From: Planctomycetota bacterium
Lineage (GTDB): Bacteria; Planctomycetota; Planctomycetia; Gemmatales; HRBIN36
DNA length: 64,000 bases
Assembly (NCBI GenBank): GCA_014584395.1
Contig: JACTMY010000017.1
Span: 166,012 to 230,011 of the forward strand
Direction: 5' to 3'
The notes under the pieces were generated by a model. The model did not search any database. It was not told where the DNA came from and worked only from the letters and a program-made list of their open reading frames with translations. The position numbers and the translations under genes are program-made. Positions 10,610 through 22,374 of the stretch are shown here, in pieces (position 1 is the stretch's first letter; every line of letters begins with the position of its first letter).

Positions 10610-11974
10610 ATGAAAGGCTTGTTGCGGGTGCTGTTGACGTGGGTCGTTCCCGCGGCGATCGTGGGCGGCCTGGCGTGGCTGGGGTGGTGGACTCAAGAAC
10701 TTTGGAAACCCTGGCTTTTACCCTCGTCCAGCCAAGCGGATCATGATGAGCACGATCACGAAGAGCATGACGACCGCGCCACCAACGTGCTCAATCTGTC
10801 CGACTCAGCCCGGGCCAACCTGAAACTGCAAACGGCGCCGGCGGTCCTGTCGACCTATTGGCGGACGGTGGAAATCCCCGGCACCGTCGTCGAACGGCCC
10901 GGCTTCAGCCACCGGGGCATCGCCGCTCCTTTGGCCGGCGTCGTGACGCGCATCATGGCCATCCCCGGCGACCCGCTCAAGCCCGGCGATCCCCTCTTCA
11001 CCCTCCGGGTCATCAGTGAAACCCTGCAGACCAGCCAGGCGCAACTGTACAAAACCGCTCGGGACCTGGAGATCAACGCCGCCGAGCAGGCCCGCCTGCA
11101 AACCACCCCCGACGCCGACAAGCTCTTTCGCAGCCGACTCATTGAGCTGGGCTATGAACGGCAGCGGCTGGCCGCGAGTCTGGACACCTATCGCCAGGAC
11201 CTGATCGCCCGCAGTCTCGATGAGGAACAAATCCAGAACGTGCTCAAGGGGCAATTCGTCACCGAAATCACCATCCGCATTCCGCGGCGGAGCCAGGAGA
11301 ACGACGTCACGGCGTATGAGCTGGAAGAGATGAAAGTGCAAATGGGGGAACTGGTGCAGCCGGGGCAGACCTTGGCCCTTATCGCCTCGCACGATCAGTT
11401 GGAGATCGAAGGCCATGCCTTCGAGCATGAGGCCGCGTTATTGCGGCGGGCCGCGCTGGAGGGACGCACCCTGGCCTGGCTGTCGAGCGACGCCGCCGAG
11501 GCGCTGTGGCCGGCTTCGATGCCCGAGCTGCGCATCCGCTTCGTCGCCAATCACGTCGACCCGGCGACGCGGATGTTTTCCTTTTACCTGCCCATCACGA
11601 ATCAGTATCGGGAAATGACCGACCCCTCGGGGAAGCCCAAGCGGCTGTGGCGGTTTCGCCAGGGGCAGCGGGTCCGCATCGGCGTGCCGGAAGAGCCGAT
11701 CGAAGGCGTGTTTGTTTTGCCCTCTGCCGCCGTGGTTCGCGAGGGCTTGGAGACCTGGGTCTTTCGAGTGAATGGCGATCTGCTCGTGCGCCGGCCGGTG
11801 CATCTCTTGTTCGATGACGGGCAAAACATGGTCCTGGCCAACGACGGCGGCATCACGGTGGGCAACGTCATCGTGATGAATCAGGCCGCCCTGTTGCAGC
11901 GCGCCCTCCGGGCGCAGTCCATGGGCGGCGGCGGTCATGGCCACGACCACTCCGGCCACTCCCACGATCATTGA
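10610..11974 (+). CDS. Efflux RND transporter periplasmic adaptor (CusB/HlyD-like), His-rich termini
   Basis: Membrane anchor, 'GVVTRIMAIPGDPLKPGDPLFTL' barrel-sandwich sequence, 'HDEHDHEEHDDR' near the N terminus and 'GHGHDHSGHSHDH' at the C terminus. Confidence 0.85.
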   Translation: MKGLLRVLLTWVVPAAIVGGLAWLGWWTQELWKPWLLPSSSQADHDEHDHEEHDDRATNVLNLSDSARANLKLQTAPAVLSTYWRTVEIPGTVVERPGFSHRGIAAPLAGVVTRIMAIPGDPLKPGDPLFTLRVISETLQTSQAQLYKTARDLEINAAEQARLQTTPDADKLFRSRLIELGYERQRLAASLDTYRQDLIARSLDEEQIQNVLKGQFVTEITIRIPRRSQENDVTAYELEEMKVQMGELVQPGQTLALIASHDQLEIEGHAFEHEAALLRRAALEGRTLAWLSSDAAEALWPASMPELRIRFVANHVDPATRMFSFYLPITNQYREMTDPSGKPKRLWRFRQGQRVRIGVPEEPIEGVFVLPSAAVVREGLETWVFRVNGDLLVRRPVHLLFDDGQNMVLANDGGITVGNVIVMNQAALLQRALRAQSMGGGGHGHDHSGHSHDH

Positions 11975-11980
11975 GCGGCG

Positions 11981-13069
11981 TTAACTGGAGCAACGGACTT
12001 CGGTCTCTTGCAAATACTCGGCGGCTTGCTCGGGCGGCACGGGGTTGATGTAAAAACCGGTGCCCCATTCGAACCCGGCGATGCGGGTCAGGCGCGGGAT
12101 GATTTCGATGTGCCAGTGATAATGAGGCAGGGACTGGGCGTCGAAGGGCGCGGTGTGCACGATGTAGTTGTAGGACGGGCGATCCAGCGCCGTTTCGATT
12201 TTACACAAGACGGTCTTCAGCACGCCCGCCAAATCCTCCACCTCCAATTTGTGAATGTTCTCGAAGTGGCTGCCATGCTGCTTCGGGATGATCCAGGTTT
12301 CGAAGGGAAAGCGGCTGGCAAAGGGACAGATGGCCGCGAAGTGCGAGGATTCCAGAACGATGCGCTTCGCCGCGTGCAATTCCTGCTGGATGATGTCGCA
12401 GTAGATGCAGCGGCCCCGATATTGATAAAACGCCTTGGAGCCGTTCATCTCCTCCTGCACGTTGATGGGGACGATGGGCGTGACGATGAGTTGCGAGTGG
12501 GTGTGTTCGAGGGAAGCGCCCGCCTGGGAGCCGACGTTCTTGAAAAGCATGCCATAGACGAGCCGGGCGTCCTTCTTGAGATCGACGAGGCGGTCCCGGT
12601 AGACCCAGATCATTTCGCGGAGGTTGTCCTCGCTGAGTTCGGTGAGGGATTCCTTGTGCTGCGGGCATTCGATGATGACTTCGTGGGCGCCAATGCCGTC
12701 CATGCGGTCGTAGATGCCGTCGCCGCGCTTGTTGAGGTGGCCGTCCACCTGCAGGGCGGGGAAGCGATTGGGGACGACGCGGACGCGCCAGCCGCGCTGG
12801 TTGGCCTGCGACTCCCTGGCGCGGTAGGCGAGAATCTCGGCGGGCGTCTTGTCTTCATTGCCCTCGCAAAAGGGGCAGAGCGAACCGGGCAGGGCGTCGA
12901 CGCAGGATTCCTTGCGGCGCATGAGCGGCCGCTTGGCCCGATCGGTGGCGATGATGACCCAGCGGCCCACGATCGGGTCCTTGCGCAGCTCCGGCATGGT
13001 CAGGCCGCGGACCGTGAACCCGGGCAACACCAAGGCTTGGCTCAAGGTGGATTCGGGCGGTTGATCCAT
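11981..13069 (-). CDS. galT: Galactose-1-phosphate uridylyltransferase
   Basis: '[24 protein letters not shown]', '[12 protein letters not shown]', '[17 protein letters not shown]', '[17 protein letters not shown]'. Start may be 12997. Confidence 0.92.
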   Translation of the reverse strand: MDQPPESTLSQALVLPGFTVRGLTMPELRKDPIVGRWVIIATDRAKRPLMRRKESCVDALPGSLCPFCEGNEDKTPAEILAYRARESQANQRGWRVRVVPNRFPALQVDGHLNKRGDGIYDRMDGIGAHEVIIECPQHKESLTELSEDNLREMIWVYRDRLVDLKKDARLVYGMLFKNVGSQAGASLEHTHSQLIVTPIVPINVQEEMNGSKAFYQYRGRCIYCDIIQQELHAAKRIVLESSHFAAICPFASRFPFETWIIPKQHGSHFENIHKLEVEDLAGVLKTVLCKIETALDRPSYNYIVHTAPFDAQSLPHYHWHIEIIPRLTRIAGFEWGTGFYINPVPPEQAAEYLQETEVRCSS

Positions 13070-13094
13070 GCGCGTGCCTCTCCTCTATCGGCGG

Positions 13095-15287
13095 TTACAC
13101 GTCCCAATTAATACGTTCGAAATCGGGGGAAGGTCGAATCGTGGCCAGATACTCCTCGCGCGGCGCCCGTTCGCGGCTCTGCCCGCCTTGCCTTAAATCC
13201 ACGCAAAAGCGCAGCTCGCCATCGACGGGCACGTGCATCAGGTCGAAGGGAATGGCGATGGTGGCGACCTGGTCGATGCCCACTTCCACGGCCTGGGCCT
13301 TATCCGGATGCCGTTCGCTGCCTTCGTACCAGGAGACGCGGGGCGCGCCGCCAGGCTGTTCGATGACCACTTCCATCGGCGGGTCCATCGGCAACAAGAC
13401 GCGAATCTCATCCACGTTCGCCAGGGCCGCCTTGGCGGAACCCTCGAAGTCGAGGCGAATGAGCAGCCGCTGGGGCGTGAAGCCGAAATGCAGTTCGTGA
13501 ATCCATCCCGCCGTGGCCATCGCCATGGTGCCGCGCTCGTTGCCGGGCAGGTAAACCCCGGCCCCCATCCATTCGATGGGCCGCCGGCGGCCATCCACCC
13601 TCACCTCCAGGAAAGAGCGGGGCTGCGTGTAGGTCGGGCGGGGCGCCCGGGCGGCGATCGGCAGATGGAGATCGTCCGGCGGCGCTTCGCCCAGGAGATG
13701 ATAAACGTTTTGCAAATGGCGGCGGAACAGGAAGTCGAATAAGCCGTCCTGGGCGCTCGAATGCTGCGGCCCGTACCACCAATTCCAATCGCTGCCCTCG
13801 GCGATGTAGATTTCCCGCCAGGCCCGCTCGACGAGCTTGGCGTCGAGCGGCCGTTCGCCTTGCCTTCGGACCAGATGGTCGCGGGTGCGATGGAGCAGGT
13901 CCCAGGCCGTGTTATCCTCGTGGTGGCCGATCCAGATGTCGAAATTATGATTGATCCAACTGCCCGCGGCGAGGTAGGGGAGCGACGTCCGCGGCGGGTG
14001 CATCTCCAAATAATCCATGATCCGCACGGGCTTGACGTCCACGCTGGAGACGCAGCGTTGATAGAGGGTGCGCAGAAAGGCCACGCCGTTGCCCGGATAG
14101 TGCTCCCAGCAATTTTCGCCGTCGAGGATGACCGGGACGAGGGCCGGCTCCGACCCGCTGACGCTCGAGCCGATGCCGCGCAGCTTGCTGATGAAGTCTT
14201 CCGCCGCCGAGACGCTGTCGCTGCGCTGATAGTGAAAGCCGATCAAGTCGCTCAGGGCATGATCGCGGAACACGATGCTCAGTTCCTTGCCGTGCTCGCT
14301 GACCCGGCTCGGTTGGTAAAGCGCCTGCGGATTGCGCACGTGGCCGCGCTGGTCCCGGCTGACGTAGCCCTTGGTGGATTGACTGAGGATTTCCTCGTCG
14401 GTGGCGATCCACTTGATGCCATGGTCGGCGAGGAGGGGAATCATCGGCTGGCACACCGACCCCTCGGCGGGCCACATGCCCTTGGGCGCCTGTCCGAAGA
14501 CCTGCGCGTGATAGGCGACCGCCTCGCGGACATGGAACGCGGCGTCTTCGGGGTAGCCTTGCAGGAAGCGGGGCAGGCGCACGTCGGGCATCGCCTCCCG
14601 GGCCAGCTTCTTGTCGATGAGCAGCGGCAGAATGGGATGGTAAAACGGCGTCGTGGTCAGCTCGACCTGGCCGCGGTCCACGAGCTGTTTGTGCAAGGGA
14701 AGGATTTTGGCCATGATGTCCCGGTGCTTGTCCAGGACGAGGAGTTTTTCCTCCTCAGTGTACATTTTACCTTTGAGCCGAAGCTCCGCGAGGTCCGCGT
14801 CGCGCTCGAAGGCCAGCGGATGAATCCAGGCCAGATTGAACCAGACCTGCAAGTCGCGGAGGTCGCGAACGTTGAAGCGCCGCAAGGCTTCCGGGGCGGT
14901 CTGGTGGGCGAGGTCGCGTTTCAAAAACAGTTCGAGGTAGCGCGGCCGCGGCCGGATGAAGTTTTCGAACTGCGCCATGAAAAAGTTGTCGATGACGAAA
15001 TAGGCCTGCTCGGCCGTCAGGCTCTCGGCTGGCAGGCGCGACAGGTCGAGGAAGCGGTCGCTGGCGTTGTTTTCAACGTAGGCCAGCAGTTGCATGACCA
15101 GGCTGGGGACCAGATTGATCGTGCACTGCATCTCAGGGACCTCGAGCAGATGCAGGGCCATGCCGTAGTAATCCTTCACGGCATGCAGGCGCACCCAGGG
15201 CATGGGATTCTCGCCGGTGAGGTCATCGGGATAATAAGGTTGGTGCTGATGCCACAGGAAGGCCAGGGCTACATTCGCCATCTTCAC
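13095..15287 (-). CDS. Glycoside hydrolase family 57 protein
   Basis: 'LAFLWHQHQPYYPD' N-terminus; 'GMWPAEGSVCQPMIPLLADHGIKWIATDEEIL'; 'VILDGENCWEHYPGNG'. Confidence 0.92.
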   Translation of the reverse strand: MKMANVALAFLWHQHQPYYPDDLTGENPMPWVRLHAVKDYYGMALHLLEVPEMQCTINLVPSLVMQLLAYVENNASDRFLDLSRLPAESLTAEQAYFVIDNFFMAQFENFIRPRPRYLELFLKRDLAHQTAPEALRRFNVRDLRDLQVWFNLAWIHPLAFERDADLAELRLKGKMYTEEEKLLVLDKHRDIMAKILPLHKQLVDRGQVELTTTPFYHPILPLLIDKKLAREAMPDVRLPRFLQGYPEDAAFHVREAVAYHAQVFGQAPKGMWPAEGSVCQPMIPLLADHGIKWIATDEEILSQSTKGYVSRDQRGHVRNPQALYQPSRVSEHGKELSIVFRDHALSDLIGFHYQRSDSVSAAEDFISKLRGIGSSVSGSEPALVPVILDGENCWEHYPGNGVAFLRTLYQRCVSSVDVKPVRIMDYLEMHPPRTSLPYLAAGSWINHNFDIWIGHHEDNTAWDLLHRTRDHLVRRQGERPLDAKLVERAWREIYIAEGSDWNWWYGPQHSSAQDGLFDFLFRRHLQNVYHLLGEAPPDDLHLPIAARAPRPTYTQPRSFLEVRVDGRRRPIEWMGAGVYLPGNERGTMAMATAGWIHELHFGFTPQRLLIRLDFEGSAKAALANVDEIRVLLPMDPPMEVVIEQPGGAPRVSWYEGSERHPDKAQAVEVGIDQVATIAIPFDLMHVPVDGELRFCVDLRQGGQSRERAPREEYLATIRPSPDFERINWDV

Positions 15288-15460
15288 TTGCTACACGAGA
15301 ATGCGATTGCTGCCAAGAGTCACGAGTGGGGATTATAACACAAGCCGCGCGCCGCGGCAAAAGCATCTATTCATGAATCGCCCTTGACAGTCGCCGCGCC
15401 GCCCGACATTCTCAATAAGGAAACGTTCACGGCGAAGGGAAGGGAGCGGGGAACGCGTCG

Positions 15461-16930
15461 ATGTCGTTTGCAGCCGATCGCGAACAAGGGATGGCCGCCT
15501 TCAAGGCCGGCGCCTGGGAGCAAGTCGTCGCCGCTTTGCCAGGCTACCTCCAGGAACATCCCGAGGACTATGAAGCCGGCACCGTGCTGGCCATGGCCAA
15601 ACATCGCTTGGGCAAGCATCTCGAGGCGCTCGGGGATTTCGATCGGCTCACGCTCGCTTATCCCAACTCCGCCTCGCTGCGTTATTATCATGGGTTGGTC
15701 CTGGAGGAACTGAAGCGTTTCAAGGAAGCGGAAGCCGCTTACCAGACCGCCTTGAAGCTGCGGCCCAAGCATGCCTTGACCATGCAGGCCATCGAGCGGT
15801 TGCAGCGTCAGTCAGCCGGGGCGGCCGCGCCTTCTGGAGCCGCGTCCACGCTGGGGGCCATCCCAGAGGATGATGACGATGAACCCATCGACTTGATGTC
15901 GCTGAAAATGACGCCGACACCGTCGGCAGTTCCGCCGAAGGTCTCATCGCCGCCCGCGGCAGCCGAGGCTGTGAAACCGGCAGCGCCGCGACCGACGCCC
16001 GTGCGGCCAGCAGCCCCGCCCAAGGCCGTCCCGTCTGCTCCAGTGATCGAACCGCCTTCCAAGGTCTTGCCGAAGCCCAAGGTCAATACGCCGGCGCAAT
16101 CCCCGGCCGTGCCAGTGAAAGCGGTCAAACCTGAAAAGCCGCTCCCGGCCATTCCTTTGCCCGCGAAACCGAAACCGGCCGCCCCCGTTCAAGCCGGCAA
16201 GTCCGAAACCGCGCTGCCCGCCATTCCCCTGACGCCGAAGCCGGTGCCCGCCGTCCCTGCCATACCCGCGGCGCCGACCGTCGTTCAGGCTGTCAACGTG
16301 GACGAGGGGGACGTCATCGATGACGTGGAATTGGTCGATGACGCGGCCATGCCCGCCATCGTGATCGAAGATGAACCGCCGCAAGTGTTGCGGCCGATCC
16401 TGGTCCGCGATCAGCCCGAGATCGTGCTCTTGCCCGATGAATACCAGTTGCACAAGGGGGTCAAGGTCAGCCAGTACAAGGTCAAGGTGTGCCGCTCGGA
16501 TCGGCTCGAACTGGAAGCACTAAACAAGCTGGGGGCCAAGTCCATCCTGCATGAACTGGACCCCAGCATGCAGGAGAGCCGCTATCCGCAGCGCGTGATC
16601 TTCGACCGCGCCCAGGATCGGATCGATCTGAGCCGCGACCCGGCCGTGCCGGGCAAGGTGTACAGCACGACGCAAATCGTGGCCGTGCAACTGGCCTTCG
16701 AGGATGAAGGCGCGTCCCTGTTCTTGGCTTTGCGGACCTGGGATGGCGAGTTGATCGATCTCTGCGATGATCTGGTCGATGAAATTGCGGGGGTCAAGCT
16801 GTTTCACGCCGCCGCCCATTTGCACCGCATGTTCGGTTGGCCCGTCGAGATCAAGAAAAAGCCCATCGCCGATGCGCTCCCCCGCTTCAAGCACGCCTAC
16901 CGCACGTTCAAGAACGCCTTTCCCCACTGA
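15461..16930 (+). CDS. TPR protein with Pro/Ala-rich linker and uncharacterised C-terminal domain
   Basis: N-terminal TPR helices ('YYHGLVLEELKRFKEAEAAYQTALKLRPKHA'); long P/A/K-rich linker; folded-looking C-terminus. Confidence 0.75.
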   Translation: MSFAADREQGMAAFKAGAWEQVVAALPGYLQEHPEDYEAGTVLAMAKHRLGKHLEALGDFDRLTLAYPNSASLRYYHGLVLEELKRFKEAEAAYQTALKLRPKHALTMQAIERLQRQSAGAAAPSGAASTLGAIPEDDDDEPIDLMSLKMTPTPSAVPPKVSSPPAAAEAVKPAAPRPTPVRPAAPPKAVPSAPVIEPPSKVLPKPKVNTPAQSPAVPVKAVKPEKPLPAIPLPAKPKPAAPVQAGKSETALPAIPLTPKPVPAVPAIPAAPTVVQAVNVDEGDVIDDVELVDDAAMPAIVIEDEPPQVLRPILVRDQPEIVLLPDEYQLHKGVKVSQYKVKVCRSDRLELEALNKLGAKSILHELDPSMQESRYPQRVIFDRAQDRIDLSRDPAVPGKVYSTTQIVAVQLAFEDEGASLFLALRTWDGELIDLCDDLVDEIAGVKLFHAAAHLHRMFGWPVEIKKKPIADALPRFKHAYRTFKNAFPH

Positions 16931-16935
16931 GCGGC

Positions 16936-18471
16936 TCAGGCGGGCACTTCTAACATTTTGCGATACAGCGTTTCGTAATTGGCGGCCCCATGGTCCCAGG
17001 ACCAATCCTGGAGCATGGCGTTGCGCTGCAACTGCTCCCAGACCTGGGGGGTGTGGCGGAAGCAGCCGATGGCTCTGCGAATGGCCCAGAGCAGGGCCAT
17101 GGGATGATAATCGCTGAAGGAAAAGCCGGTGGCGATGCCGTGCCGAAGGCTGCCTTCGGTGAGATCGGTGACGCTGTCGGCCAACCCGCCGACGTGGCGG
17201 ACGATGGGGATCGTGCCGTATTTCAAGCTGTAAAGCTGATTCAAGCCGGACGGTTCGTAAAGACTGGGCATGAGGTACATGTCCGCCCCGGCCACGACCT
17301 GATGGGCCAGCCGTTCGTTGAACTCCAAAGCGACAGCCACTTTGTGCGGGAACGTGTTGGCCAGGTAGCGGAGGAAGCCTTCATAAGCCGGTTCGCCGGT
17401 GCCGACGACGACCAGTTGCACGTCATGGTTCATCAGGTCCCAGGCGCATCCCTGGATCAGTTCGATCCCTTTCTGCTTGACCAGCCGGCTGACGATGCCC
17501 AGGACGGGAACGTCGGGGCGCGTCGGCAAGCCGGACAGCCGCTGAAGATGCTCCTTGCAAATCGCCTTGCCCCAATGAACGTTGCCCACGTCGTAAGTTG
17601 CGGGCAGGTAGCCATCGGTGGCCGGGTTCCAGACGGCGTAATCGACGCCGTTCATGATGCCGGTCACTTTATAGCCGTGATCGCGAATGACCGAATCCAA
17701 ACCGTAGCCACCCTCATAGGTGGCGATCTCGTGGGCGTAGCGCAGGCTGACGGCATTGACCGCGTCGGCGAACACGATTCCGCCCTTGAGGAGGTTGATC
17801 ATGTCATGGAATTCGAGGTATTCAAATTTGAACAGCTCCCACCCCAGGCCGGTGACGCCGAGTTGCTCCTTGGGGAAGCGCCCCTGGTAGGCCATGTTGT
17901 GAATGGTCAGCAGCGACTTCATCCGCCGAAAGCGGGGATCCCCGGCGTATTGCGCGCGCAGCATGACCGGGATCAGGGACGCATGCCAATCATTGACGTG
18001 AACGACGTCGGGCCAGAAGTTGAGCAGCGGGCAACTGTTGAGCACCGCTCGGCAGAAGAAGCTGAAGCGCGCGAGATTGTCCTCGTAATCGCGCATCTGG
18101 CCGTCGCCGCCCTTGTACTGATAGATCGTGTGGCCGGCGCGGGCGTCGTCGCGGTCGTAATAGACATTGTGTTCGAGGAAATAGATCGGCACGTTGGAGC
18201 CAGGCATGCGGCCGCGCCAGAGCCGGCCGTACTCCGAGTGGTGCGCCACGCGGGCTTCGACGCAAACGTCGAGCGGTTCGATGGGCTGACCCGCCTGGCG
18301 GCAGGAGCGAAACAGCGGCATCATGACCGCCACGTCATGGCCGCGCCGCGCGAGGGCTTGGGGCAGGGCGCCGCACACATCCCCCAGGCCGCCCGTCTTG
18401 GCGAAGGGGGCCGCCTCGGCGGCGGCCAGCAGGATTTTGAGGGGACGATCCGCCTCGACAGGCCATTCCAT
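16936..18471 (-). CDS. glgA: Glycogen synthase (GT5)
   Basis: 'KILLAAAEAAPFAKTGGLGDVCGALPQALARRGHDV', 'VHVNDWHASLIPV', 'MPSLYEPSGLNQLYSLKYGTIPIVRHVGGLADSV'. Start chosen at MEWPVEADRP. Confidence 0.97.
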   Translation of the reverse strand: MEWPVEADRPLKILLAAAEAAPFAKTGGLGDVCGALPQALARRGHDVAVMMPLFRSCRQAGQPIEPLDVCVEARVAHHSEYGRLWRGRMPGSNVPIYFLEHNVYYDRDDARAGHTIYQYKGGDGQMRDYEDNLARFSFFCRAVLNSCPLLNFWPDVVHVNDWHASLIPVMLRAQYAGDPRFRRMKSLLTIHNMAYQGRFPKEQLGVTGLGWELFKFEYLEFHDMINLLKGGIVFADAVNAVSLRYAHEIATYEGGYGLDSVIRDHGYKVTGIMNGVDYAVWNPATDGYLPATYDVGNVHWGKAICKEHLQRLSGLPTRPDVPVLGIVSRLVKQKGIELIQGCAWDLMNHDVQLVVVGTGEPAYEGFLRYLANTFPHKVAVALEFNERLAHQVVAGADMYLMPSLYEPSGLNQLYSLKYGTIPIVRHVGGLADSVTDLTEGSLRHGIATGFSFSDYHPMALLWAIRRAIGCFRHTPQVWEQLQRNAMLQDWSWDHGAANYETLYRKMLEVPA

Positions 18472-18683
18472 CGGGGCTTCCTTCAGCCAGAGCCGGATGC
18501 GCGGGGCATTCACCAAGAAAACAGAGAGGGCAGTGAAGAGCCAACAGCGGGAGGTTGTGCTTCGCCGTTACCTGTTCACTGCCAAGCCAAGTTTAGCTGG
18601 CGGGGCACCCTGCCGCAACCCAACTTGCTGGATCGTTCGGCTTTCCCTGTCCGGCAAGATCGTTAAAGCTTGCAAAGCTCAAC

Positions 18684-18714
18684 AAAAAAGCCCGCGGCGA
18701 AGGCGCCGCGGGCT
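18684..18714 (-). terminator. Rho-independent terminator downstream of dnaK
   Basis: Minus strand AGCCCGCGGCG-CCTT-CGCCGCGGGCT followed by TTTTTG; perfect 11-bp stem. Confidence 0.92.
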
Positions 18715-18736
18715 GATCGGTGGTTGAGCAAGACGC

Positions 18737-20701
<1,965 letters not shown>

Positions 20702-20898
20702 GTTCTATTCTCCTTGAATTGAGTCGTGCAAACGTCGGGTGCCTCGCCTACACGTGATGATTTCGCGTTGACTTGCCCATTAATGCCAGGATTAAAGCAA
20801 TCAATGTGCCGCATGAACTAAGAATAATTATTTTGCGTAAGTAATTGATATAATAGAGTTTACGAAATAATTTATAAGTCCGTCTCGGAATTTTTGAC

Positions 20899-20972
20899 TG
20901 CCAAAATGAACACGTCAGCCAAAATGGCTTAGTCAGAGTTTGGCTTCAGCAATAGCTGTTGCCAAAATGGCA
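20899..20972. promoter_or_regulatory. Cluster of NGCCA-AAA-TGGCN palindromic elements between dnaK and pheA
   Basis: TGCCAAAATGAAC (20899-20911, half/degenerate), AGCCAAAATGGCT (20917-20929, perfect palindrome arms), TGCCAAAATGGCA (20960-20972, perfect palindrome arms). Confidence 0.55.
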
Positions 20973-21021
20973 TGACGATTTGGATTTTTCACCGGAACCT
21001 GTTGTCCTCATCAAGTTTCTG

Positions 21022-21050
21022 ATTGACGTGTGTCTAGTAGCCCCATAACA
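21022..21050 (+). promoter_or_regulatory. Putative sigma70-type promoter of pheA
   Basis: TTGACG (21022-21027) - 17 nt - TAACAT (21045-21050); pheA ATG 40 nt downstream. Confidence 0.5.
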
Positions 21051-21090
21051 TGTTACGAAATTATCAAGATTTTTCGCCACGAGATGGGAC

Positions 21091-22215
21091 ATGACGCGCA
21101 AATCGGACAGTCACCCGGCCTCCGCCGCCAAAGCCGCCGCTCAACTGAAAGCCTTACGATCCCAGATCGATAAGCTGGACCACCAAATCCTGAAATTGTT
21201 GAACGAACGGGCCGCCCGTGCCGCCGAAGCGGGCCAGATCAAATCCGAGCAGGCGAACGAAATCTTCGCTCCGGCCCGCGAGGAAGAAATCCTGCAAAAT
21301 CTGCTTCACAGCCACAAGGGGCCGCTCGACGTCCAAACGATCCGTGCCATCTTCCGCGAATTGATGAGCGGCTCGCGGGCGCTGCAGAAAGTGCTCAAGG
21401 TCGCCTACTTGGGGCCGGAGTACAGCAACTGCCACCTGGCCGTCATCGAACGCTTCGGCACCAGCATCGACTTCATCGGCGTCGGCAGCATCCCGGCCGT
21501 GTTCGAGGAAGTCAACCGCGGCCATGCCGACTTTGGCATCGTGCCCCTCGAGAATTCCATCGATGGACGCTTGAGCGACACGTTGGAGATGTTTCTCCGC
21601 CTGCCGCAAATCCACATCACCTCCGAGGTGCGCTTCCGCATCCATCATCATCTCATGGCGAACGTGACGCAGCAGGAGATTCGCCGCATCTACAGCCGGT
21701 CGCAAATCCTGTCGCAATGCCGCAATTGGCTGAGCAAGAACGTGCCCCACGCCCAGATCGTGGAAGTGACCAGCACGGGCGTGGCGGGGGAATTGGCGCA
21801 GCGCGAGCCGGGCGCCGCCGCCGTCGCCAGCCGCCACGTGGCCCAGCGGTTTGGACTCAAGATTCTATTCGAACAAATCGAGGATTCCCTGGTGGGCATC
21901 TCGCGCTTTGCCGTCGTCGGCAACCATCCCGCTCCCCGCGGCGGCAAGGACAAGACCGCCCTGCTCATCCACCTGGGCAAGCACCCCGGCAGCCTTGCCG
22001 ACGCTCTGAACATCTTCAAGCAAAACAAAGTCAACATCGGCGTCATTGAATCCTATATGGCCCGGTCGGGCAAGGATGAGTCGGTCTTCTTTCTCGACTT
22101 CGAAGGCCACATGGATGAGCCGAAGAGCAAACGCACGATTGAGGCCCTGCACAAACGCTGTGAAAAGGTGACGGTCCTGGGATCGTTCCCCGCCAGCATC
22201 GTCAATGATGAGTAG
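21091..22215 (+). CDS. pheA: Bifunctional chorismate mutase / prephenate dehydratase (P-protein)
   Basis: 'LRSQIDKLDHQILKLLNERAARAAEAGQIK' chorismate mutase; 'VAYLGPEYSNCHLAVIERFG', 'FGIVPLENSIDG', 'ESYMARSGKDESVFFLDFEGH' ACT. Confidence 0.96.
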   Translation: MTRKSDSHPASAAKAAAQLKALRSQIDKLDHQILKLLNERAARAAEAGQIKSEQANEIFAPAREEEILQNLLHSHKGPLDVQTIRAIFRELMSGSRALQKVLKVAYLGPEYSNCHLAVIERFGTSIDFIGVGSIPAVFEEVNRGHADFGIVPLENSIDGRLSDTLEMFLRLPQIHITSEVRFRIHHHLMANVTQQEIRRIYSRSQILSQCRNWLSKNVPHAQIVEVTSTGVAGELAQREPGAAAVASRHVAQRFGLKILFEQIEDSLVGISRFAVVGNHPAPRGGKDKTALLIHLGKHPGSLADALNIFKQNKVNIGVIESYMARSGKDESVFFLDFEGHMDEPKSKRTIEALHKRCEKVTVLGSFPASIVNDE

Positions 22216-22232
22216 GCCGCGCCGTACCGTTT

Positions 22233-22264
22233 CCCCACTCGCTTGCGGGTGGGGTTGCTTTTTT
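22233..22264 (+). terminator. Putative rho-independent terminator between pheA and trpS
   Basis: CCCCACTCGC-TT-GCGGGTGGGG (one G.U) followed by TTGCTTTTTT. Confidence 0.8.
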
Positions 22265-22374
22265 GATGGACCTGACGACGCCAAGCCGAGGCTGATCGGC
22301 CTGCCCGCGCGGCGGAGGACGCCGCCGGCCGCGTTCGCCCCGAGCCGGCTTCGTTCGGAAGGATCTCCGCGATC

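Noticed and set aside
16990-18666. 558-aa plus-strand ORF opposite glgA
   Set aside because: Antisense shadow; no family-like motifs.
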